A DNA stretch of 8,846 nucleotides. Source: Armatimonadetes bacterium UBA5419. GTDB lineage: Bacteria; Armatimonadota; UBA10988. Positions 1 through 4,641 of this stretch are shown one piece after another (positions within the stretch are counted from its first letter, which is position 1; each line of letters starts with the position of its first letter). The DNA is taken from assembly GCA_002409445.1 (NCBI GenBank), contig DHNJ01000114.1, positions 491-9,336 on the forward strand, read 5' to 3'. The position numbers and the translations under genes were made by a program. Below the pieces are notes generated by a model. The model had not been told where the DNA came from, did no database searches, and saw only the letters and a list, made by a program, of their open reading frames with translations.

Positions 1-610
1 CGCGCTGCTCGGCCAGCTCGGCCGTCGTGCTCATCAGGAACGTGCAGCCGATGCTGTAGACCAGGTCCGGCTTCAGCCCGGCGTCGAGCAGCTCGGCCAG
101 CTTGTCGAAGGACAGGCCACGCTCGCCCGTGCTGCCGTCCGAGGTCATCTCGTGGTACTCGTCGACCAGCGGCTTGAACTTCTCGGCCCAGTAGAGCAGC
201 CAACCCGAGTGCGCCTCACTGATCATGATCACGTGGTTGCCCACCTCTTTGTGCGCGCGGGCCAGCGGGTAGAGCGCGCCGATGCCGTAGCAGCCGCCCA
301 TCAGGACGACCGTGCCCACGTGCTCGACCTCGCTCGCCGTGCCCAGCGGACCCATGTACGTCGGGATGGTGCCGCCGGTCTCCAGGCGCGCGAGCTTCAT
401 CGTCGCCGCGCCGGCCTCGAGGAAGACGCTGGTCACCGTGCCAGCCTCGCGGTCGAAGTCGGCGACCGACAGCGGCACGCGCTCGCCGTCCTCGTCGCCA
501 CGGAGCATGATGAACTGCCCCGGCTGCACCTTGGCCGCGACGTGCGGCGCGCGGATGGTCAGGACGTGGTGGTCGGGAACTATCTGGCGGCGTTCAACAA
601 TCTCGTACAT
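1..610 (-). CDS. SudB/NfnA-type FAD/NAD(P)-binding oxidoreductase subunit (3' end beyond window)
   Basis: This is a flavoprotein of the ferredoxin-NADP reductase superfamily, resembling the sulfide/dihydroorotate dehydrogenase-like subunit (SudB, NfnA). Such subunits pass electrons between NAD(P)H, FAD and a C-terminal [2Fe-2S] cluster in the cytoplasm. The visible part is 203 codons, opening MYEIVERR as is typical of the family. The FAD-binding motif RVPLSVADFD lies near residues 44-53, and PGQFIML near 30-36. The nucleotide-binding loop GGCYGIGALYP (105-115) carries Cys107 where relatives usually have Gly. A second unusual Cys189 sits in SIGCTFLM, where Pro is common. The Cys ligands of the expected 2Fe-2S cluster would lie beyond the left edge. 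The ATG at 610 follows the stop of the NuoG-like gene by 12 bases. An AGGAG overlaps that stop, so the two genes are co-transcribed and probably translationally coupled. Family assignment is firm; the physiological substrate is unknown. Confidence 0.87.
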   Translation of the reverse strand, partial: MYEIVERRQIVPDHHVLTIRAPHVAAKVQPGQFIMLRGDEDGERVPLSVADFDREAGTVTSVFLEAGAATMKLARLETGGTIPTYMGPLGTASEVEHVGTVVLMGGCYGIGALYPLARAHKEVGNHVIMISEAHSGWLLYWAEKFKPLVDEYHEMTSDGSTGERGLSFDKLAELLDAGLKPDLVYSIGCTFLMSTTAELAEQR

Positions 611-622
611 CGCGCTACGCTC

Positions 623-2827
623 CTACGCTCCAGCCAACGCGGCGGCCACATCGGCCTCCGCCGCGACCCGCTCGATGCGCACCGGGCAGGGGTTGGATCC
701 CATGATGGGGCCGTCCTGCGCCGTCTGCACGAGCCGCACGACACCCGCCGGCACACCGTGGGTCAGCACCGCGACGGCCGTCGTCTCGCTGCCGGTCCAA
801 GCCAGGTGCAGCGAGTCCCCATCGCCCACGCCGAACCGCTCGGCGTCGTCAACGTGCAGCCACGCGACACCCTCCGCGGCCAACGGCTCTAGGCCCGGCA
901 CGCTGCGCACCAGGCTGTCACCCAGGTAACCGAAGGTCGACAGCTCGCGGCTCAACAGCAGGTCGCTCTCGACCGGCTCCGCCGGCGCGGCCGCCGGCCG
1001 CTCAACGGCGTAGCCCGCGCCACGCTCGGCCGCCGCGACACCATCCCGCAGCGCCGCCAGCATCTCGGCGGTCGGCCGGATGTCCTCCGGCGGCGGGCTG
1101 GCGGCGGCAAACTGGCGCAGCTGGCCCCATTGGTCGGTCGCCGTGCCGTCGGTCTCAGCCCAGTGCGTGAGCGGCAGCACGACATCGGCGTCGCGCTCGG
1201 CACCGGGCACGTCCAGGTCCGCGGCAGCCGTCGTCAGCGCCACCCAGAAGCCTACGGGCGGCCGCTCGGCCCACGGCGCCCGGCCGATGGTCACCAGCGC
1301 ATCAACCGGCGAACCCGGCGCGAACCACTCGGCGGCCGAGCCGCCGAACCGCGCCACGCCACGCGTGTTCAGCCCATCGACCAGCGGCAACAGCTTCGCC
1401 CCACTCGCCACGTACTGCTCGCGGCAGGCGGCCCAGGCGCTCGACTGCGCCAGCGCCGCGCTCCAGACGACCACCGTCCCCGGCGCCTCCAGCCAGCCGT
1501 CCAGCGCCGTTGCCTCCTCGCCCGGCCGCGGCCGCCGGACCTCGGTGGCATGCTCGGCCAGGTCCGTCGGGAACGGCTCGACGCAGAGCAGCTCGGCGCC
1601 CTGCCCCACCGCCTCCAGGACGGCCAGGAAGACGGGCGTGTGCGCGTAGCGCAGGTCGGCGCGGATGGCGACGATGCGTCGCGCGGTGCGCAGGTCGTCC
1701 AACGTGGCGTTGGCCAACTCGGCGCCGGGCTCCCACAGGTCAACGTCGCTGGCCAGGTGGTCAGTGCCAAGCGCCGCGGCCAGGTCGGCCGCCGCGGCCA
1801 GCTCGTGATCGAGCAGCCAGCGGCTGGCCAGCACCGCCGGCGCCGCAGCCTGTGCCAGGCCGGCGCTCGCGGCGGCCAGCGCCTCGTCCCAGTCGGCCTC
1901 CAGCAACCGCCCGCCGATGCGCATCATTGGCGTCAGCAGCCGGTTCTCGGGCAGCAGCGACTCGACCGGGGCGAAGCGCCCCTTGACGCACAGCGCCTCG
2001 CCCGGCGCCGGCCGGCTGCGGACGACCTGGTTGCCCGCCAAGTCCAGCTCAACCTGGCAACCCAGCGCGCAGAACCCGCAGGTCGTCGCCACGGTGCCCG
2101 TCGCCGGGCCGACCCACTTGTTGACCCGCTCGGAGAGCGAGCCGGTGGGGCAAACATCAACGCAGACACCGCAGAACTGGCAGGCGGTGTCGATCTTCAG
2201 CGCGTCGCCGACGGTCACGACCAGCGTGTCCTCGCCGCGCGCCTGGAGGGCGATGGCGTGGGCGCCGCGCACCTCCGCGCAGGCCCGCGTGCAGCGCGCG
2301 CAGAGCACGCAGAGGTTCGGGTCTTGGTCGATGAACGGGTTGCGCCGGTCGACCGGCAGGCCGCGGTGCTCGACGGGGTAGCTGAGGCCGTCGAGCTCGA
2401 GGCGATGGACCAAGTCTTGGAACTCGCACTGCCCGTCGTTGGGGCAGAAGCGGCAGCCGGTGACGGTGCCCGAGCGCCGCGCCGCGCAGCCGTGGTGCTC
2501 CAGGCAGTCGCTGTTGTGCCGGCAGAGGAGGCAGCCGGTCGGGTGCTTGGTCAGCAGCAGGCCCATCGTGCTCTGGCGCATCTTGAGCAGTTCGGGCGAC
2601 TCGGTGCGCACGACCTGGCCCGCGGCGGCGGCCTGCGTGCAGGCGGTCGGGTAGCCGCGCACGCCGTCGATCTCCACAACGCAGAGGCGACAGGCGCCGA
2701 TCGGCTCGAGGCCGGGGTAGTGGCACAAGCGCGGGATGTCGAAGCCCGCCGCGTCGGCGGCCTGCAGCACGGTCTGCCCGGGCACGAACGGCACCTCGCG
2801 ACCATCGATGATCAGGGTCTCACTCAC
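623..2827 (-). CDS. NuoG-like multi-cluster Fe-S protein with degenerate molybdopterin-oxidoreductase domain
   Basis: This 734-residue protein resembles NADH dehydrogenase subunit G and the electron-wiring half of NAD-linked formate dehydrogenases. Visible motifs, in order, are: a 2Fe-2S domain with C35, C46, C49, C63; an N3-type His/Cys site H95-x3-C99-x2-C102-x5-C108; an extra Cys group C114, C125, C128, C134; two ferredoxin motifs, C173/C176/C179/C183 and C216/C219/C222/C226; and a molybdopterin-family [4Fe-4S] motif C250/C253/C257/C280 followed by VKGRF. The remaining ~450 residues keep family landmarks (ADWDEAL, a C-terminal dinucleotide-binding-like barrel). They show no Cys/Sec active-site motif of formate dehydrogenases, so I infer an electron-transfer role rather than Mo catalysis. 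The GTG start at 2827 is chosen because GGAGGAAG lies 7 bases upstream and family homology begins there. An in-frame upstream start at 2932 would add 35 unrelated residues. It is first in its operon, followed by the SudB/NfnA-like subunit, which could supply FAD and NAD(P) binding. Confidence 0.88.
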   Translation of the reverse strand: MSETLIIDGREVPFVPGQTVLQAADAAGFDIPRLCHYPGLEPIGACRLCVVEIDGVRGYPTACTQAAAAGQVVRTESPELLKMRQSTMGLLLTKHPTGCLLCRHNSDCLEHHGCAARRSGTVTGCRFCPNDGQCEFQDLVHRLELDGLSYPVEHRGLPVDRRNPFIDQDPNLCVLCARCTRACAEVRGAHAIALQARGEDTLVVTVGDALKIDTACQFCGVCVDVCPTGSLSERVNKWVGPATGTVATTCGFCALGCQVELDLAGNQVVRSRPAPGEALCVKGRFAPVESLLPENRLLTPMMRIGGRLLEADWDEALAAASAGLAQAAAPAVLASRWLLDHELAAAADLAAALGTDHLASDVDLWEPGAELANATLDDLRTARRIVAIRADLRYAHTPVFLAVLEAVGQGAELLCVEPFPTDLAEHATEVRRPRPGEEATALDGWLEAPGTVVVWSAALAQSSAWAACREQYVASGAKLLPLVDGLNTRGVARFGGSAAEWFAPGSPVDALVTIGRAPWAERPPVGFWVALTTAAADLDVPGAERDADVVLPLTHWAETDGTATDQWGQLRQFAAASPPPEDIRPTAEMLAALRDGVAAAERGAGYAVERPAAAPAEPVESDLLLSRELSTFGYLGDSLVRSVPGLEPLAAEGVAWLHVDDAERFGVGDGDSLHLAWTGSETTAVAVLTHGVPAGVVRLVQTAQDGPIMGSNPCPVRIERVAAEADVAAALAGA

Positions 2828-2834
2828 TGCGCCG

Positions 2835-2842
2835 CTTCCTCC
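2835..2842 (-). promoter_or_regulatory. Shine-Dalgarno site of the NuoG-like gene
   Basis: On the minus strand this reads GGAGGAAG, a near-ideal ribosome binding site with 7 bases between it and the GTG at 2827. It decides the start: the longer reading frame opening at 2932 would place this site inside the coding region. Confidence 0.7.
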
Positions 2843-2930
2843 AGGTCCAGACGCGCTCGGCCCGCGTATGAACGGCTGTTGACAGCGCACGAGTACACCA
2901 GGCTGCCCAAGGGCGGGAGTCGTCTCTATC

Positions 2931-2949
2931 AAGGATCATTACAATCCTT
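2931..2949. promoter_or_regulatory. AT-rich palindrome, possible operator/divergent promoter element
   Basis: Perfect 6-base arms AAGGAT and ATCCTT flank the 7-base spacer CATTACA, inside an otherwise very GC-rich region. The spacer contains overlapping -10-like hexamers on both strands: TACAAT on plus at 2940-2945 and TGTAAT on minus at 2943-2938. Neither has a good -35 partner. The arrangement fits a dimeric-regulator site over divergent promoters, but this is inference. A 6-base repeat can also occur by chance. Confidence 0.3.
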
Positions 2950-3027
2950 TGACCAGACGTCGCCGCGGCCCGAGGCGTAACCGTCGCGTCGCCGAGGCCC
3001 TCCGCTGCATGGTATGGTAGGGCCGAG

Positions 3028-3046
3028 CGGGCCGTTGAGCGGCCCG
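3028..3046. repeat. GC-rich perfect inverted repeat
   Basis: The arms CGGGCCG and CGGCCCG are exact reverse complements around a 5-base TTGAG loop, so DNA or RNA here could form a strong hairpin. No T-run follows on either strand, so it is not a standard intrinsic terminator. It lies about 30 bases upstream of the candidate promoter for the efflux operon and could be a regulator binding site. In a region this GC-rich it may also be coincidental. Confidence 0.35.
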
Positions 3047-3076
3047 GCGACTGGCAGCGGGCGGTCTGGGTCGATG

Positions 3077-3106
3077 TTGCTAACCTGTAACCGCCTCTGG
3101 TACAAC
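3077..3106 (+). promoter_or_regulatory. Candidate sigma70-type promoter of the efflux operon
   Basis: A -35-like TTGCTA (3077-3082) is followed after 18 bases by TACAAC (3101-3106). TACAAC is preceded by TGG, giving an extended -10 (TGnTACAAC). Transcription would start near 3113, leaving a leader of about 20 bases with the ribosome binding site at 3121-3126. This is motif matching only. An alternative extended -10-like TGGTATGGT at 3010-3018 has no matching -35. Confidence 0.35.
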
Positions 3107-3120
3107 GGCCACCAAGACTG

Positions 3121-3126
3121 AAGGAG
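3121..3126 (+). promoter_or_regulatory. Shine-Dalgarno site of the TolC-type gene
   Basis: AAGGAG lies 6 bases ahead of the TTG codon at 3133 and supports that non-ATG start. Other in-frame start-like codons near it are only CTG (3118, 3130), and there is an in-frame stop at 3088. No ATG is available upstream in this frame. Confidence 0.6.
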
Positions 3127-3132
3127 CCGCTG

Positions 3133-4641
3133 TTGTTAGCTTTGTTGTGCGCCGCCGTAGTTGTGGCCGGCGCCGCACTGGGTCCCGTCCCGGCGGCAGA
3201 CACCCTACAACCTCAGCCACCCGCGAGCACGGTCGCCGGGCCGGTGCAGACCCCACCGGCGGCCGCCGGTCAGGTCGCCGCCGAGGTGGGCACGCCGGAT
3301 GACGCGCTCGCGCCGATCACCGCACGCCCGCTGACGGAGGCCGACGGGCTGACCGTCGACCTCGCCACCGCGCTGGCCATGGGCCTGGCCCACGACCGCA
3401 CGCTGCGCCAGGCCGGCCTCGACCGCTCCAGCGCGCGCCACGGCATCACCCGCGCCTGGTCGGTCTACCACCCGCAGGTCACGCTCGACGCCTCGGCCAG
3501 CAAGTTCGACTCCGCGGTCACTGGCATCACCACCGGCGCCGGCGCCTCGGCCACCGAACGCCACCAGGTCGCCCTCAGTGTGAACCAGCTGATCTTCGAC
3601 CTGGGTCAGGGTCTGTTCTCCATCTACCAGTCCCGCCAGACCGCGAAGGCCGCCGGGTTTGCCGAGCTGGCAACCGGGCTGAACTCGGCCAACCGCATTG
3701 CGGCCAACTTCTACGAGGTCCTGCGCACCGACGCGCTGCTCTCGCTCGCCGAGGCCGTGGTCGACCAATCCACCCGCCAGCTCGAGCAGACGCAGGCCCG
3801 TTTCGACGTCGGGCAACTCGCCCAGCTCGAGGTCATTCGATCGCAGGTCGCCCTGTCCAACGCTGAAGTCGACCTGGCCGTCGCCGCCAACAACCAGCAG
3901 TTGGCCCTTGCCGCGCTGCGCCGCGACCTGGGCATCGCCCCCGCCACGCCGCTGACCGTGACCGACACCACGACCGTCCCACCAGTCGAGATCGAGTTGG
4001 CCGAGGCGCTCGAGCTGACCGAGGAGGTGCCTAGCGTGATCGCCGCCGCGGCGCGCCGGAGCGGGCAGAAGAACGCGCTGGATTCCGCGCGGGTCCGCCG
4101 CTGGGCCAACCTGCGAGTCACCGGTAACTTCGACCAGTACCTGTCCAACAGCCGCAACGTCAACAACGAGTACGTCCTATCTGCGACGGTCAGCTTACCG
4201 CTGTGGGACGGGCTGAATCTGCACGCCGCCGCCGAGCAGGCGCGGCTGGCTTGGGAGCGCGCCGACGAACAGTTGCAGGCCGAACGCGAGCAGGTGCGCC
4301 TGGACATCGAACAGGCCTACACCACCCATATCGCGGCCGCCAGCCGGCTCAACGCCGCCGAGCTCGCGGCGCAGCTCGCCGCCGAGAGCCTGACCCAGAC
4401 CGAGGAGAGCTTCCAGCTCGACGCGAGCTCGAACCTCGACGTGATCGACGCGCGGACGGAGTTCCAGCGCGCCGAGAGCAACCGCATCAACGCGCGCCTG
4501 GAGCGCGACCTGGCGGCGATCGCCCTGCGCCTGAGCATCGGCCGCCTGCCCCTGACCGACGCCGCCCTTGAGGCGACCAGTGATTTGTGGACTCCGGTGC
4601 CCCCGCCGGCGGTGCCAACCGAGACGGAGAGCGTGGAATGA
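3133..4641 (+). CDS. TolC-family outer membrane efflux channel
   Basis: This 502-residue protein belongs to the outer-membrane efflux (OEP/TolC) family, whose trimers form an outer-membrane barrel with a long periplasmic alpha-helical tunnel. After a hydrophobic N-terminus (residues 1-22, a likely Sec signal ending near PVPAAD) comes a Pro/Ala-rich linker to about residue 72. Two OEP repeats follow, about 73-270 and 278-475. Each has the family pattern of long helices with a short strand pair, such as HQVALSVNQLIFDLGQG in the first and YVLSATVSLPLWDGLNLH in the second. The typical helix motif FDVGQLAQLEVIRSQ is present. The length is normal for the family. The start is TTG, supported by AAGGAG at 3121-3126. 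The signal peptide has no positive residue before the hydrophobic core, which is unusual. The stop overlaps the adaptor's ATG (ATGA, 4638-4641), tying the channel to the pump encoded downstream. Confidence 0.93.
   Translation: MLALLCAAVVVAGAALGPVPAADTLQPQPPASTVAGPVQTPPAAAGQVAAEVGTPDDALAPITARPLTEADGLTVDLATALAMGLAHDRTLRQAGLDRSSARHGITRAWSVYHPQVTLDASASKFDSAVTGITTGAGASATERHQVALSVNQLIFDLGQGLFSIYQSRQTAKAAGFAELATGLNSANRIAANFYEVLRTDALLSLAEAVVDQSTRQLEQTQARFDVGQLAQLEVIRSQVALSNAEVDLAVAANNQQLALAALRRDLGIAPATPLTVTDTTTVPPVEIELAEALELTEEVPSVIAAAARRSGQKNALDSARVRRWANLRVTGNFDQYLSNSRNVNNEYVLSATVSLPLWDGLNLHAAAEQARLAWERADEQLQAEREQVRLDIEQAYTTHIAAASRLNAAELAAQLAAESLTQTEESFQLDASSNLDVIDARTEFQRAESNRINARLERDLAAIALRLSIGRLPLTDAALEATSDLWTPVPPPAVPTETESVE

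Larger units (their letters stand above)
2828..3132. other. Divergent intergenic control region
   Basis: These 305 bases separate the two start codons and must hold the promoters and 5' leaders of both the redox operon (minus strand) and the efflux operon (plus strand). The region contains a locally AT-rich stretch with a palindrome (2931-2949), a GC-rich perfect inverted repeat (3028-3046), and a candidate promoter for the efflux operon (3077-3106). A perfect TTGACA occurs at 2879-2884 on the plus strand, but no matching -10 follows at the right distance. No convincing coding sequence or tRNA was seen in it. Confidence 0.75.

Noticed and set aside
152..929. Two overlapping plus-strand frames over the left end
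   Set aside because: They are shadows of the minus-strand SudB/NfnA-like gene and the end of the NuoG-like gene. Their translations are low-complexity and match nothing I recognise.
623..2827. Possible molybdenum formate dehydrogenase
   Set aside because: The [4Fe-4S] motif is present, but the Cys/Sec active-site segment is not visible and the body is shorter and degenerate, as in NuoG-type proteins.
2828..2932. 35-residue N-terminal extension of the NuoG-like protein from 2932
   Set aside because: A strong GGAGGAAG and the beginning of family homology both point to GTG at 2827, and the extension resembles no domain.
1130..2980. 616-codon open frame on the plus strand opposite the NuoG-like gene
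   Set aside because: It is antisense to a gene with unmistakable Fe-S motifs. Its translation is Arg/Ala/Gly-rich with no recognisable domain, as expected from third-position GC bias.
3028..3046. Intrinsic terminator
   Set aside because: The perfect GC hairpin has no following T-run on either strand and lies between divergent genes where no transcript should end.
2820..3203. 127-codon minus-strand frame across the intergenic region
   Set aside because: It overlaps both the NuoG-like and channel gene starts, has no recognisable domain, and its composition looks non-coding.
4587..4637. 17-residue extension of the adaptor starting at GTG 4587
   Set aside because: The ATG at 4638 has its own GGAG, forms the typical ATGA overlap and begins directly with the membrane anchor.
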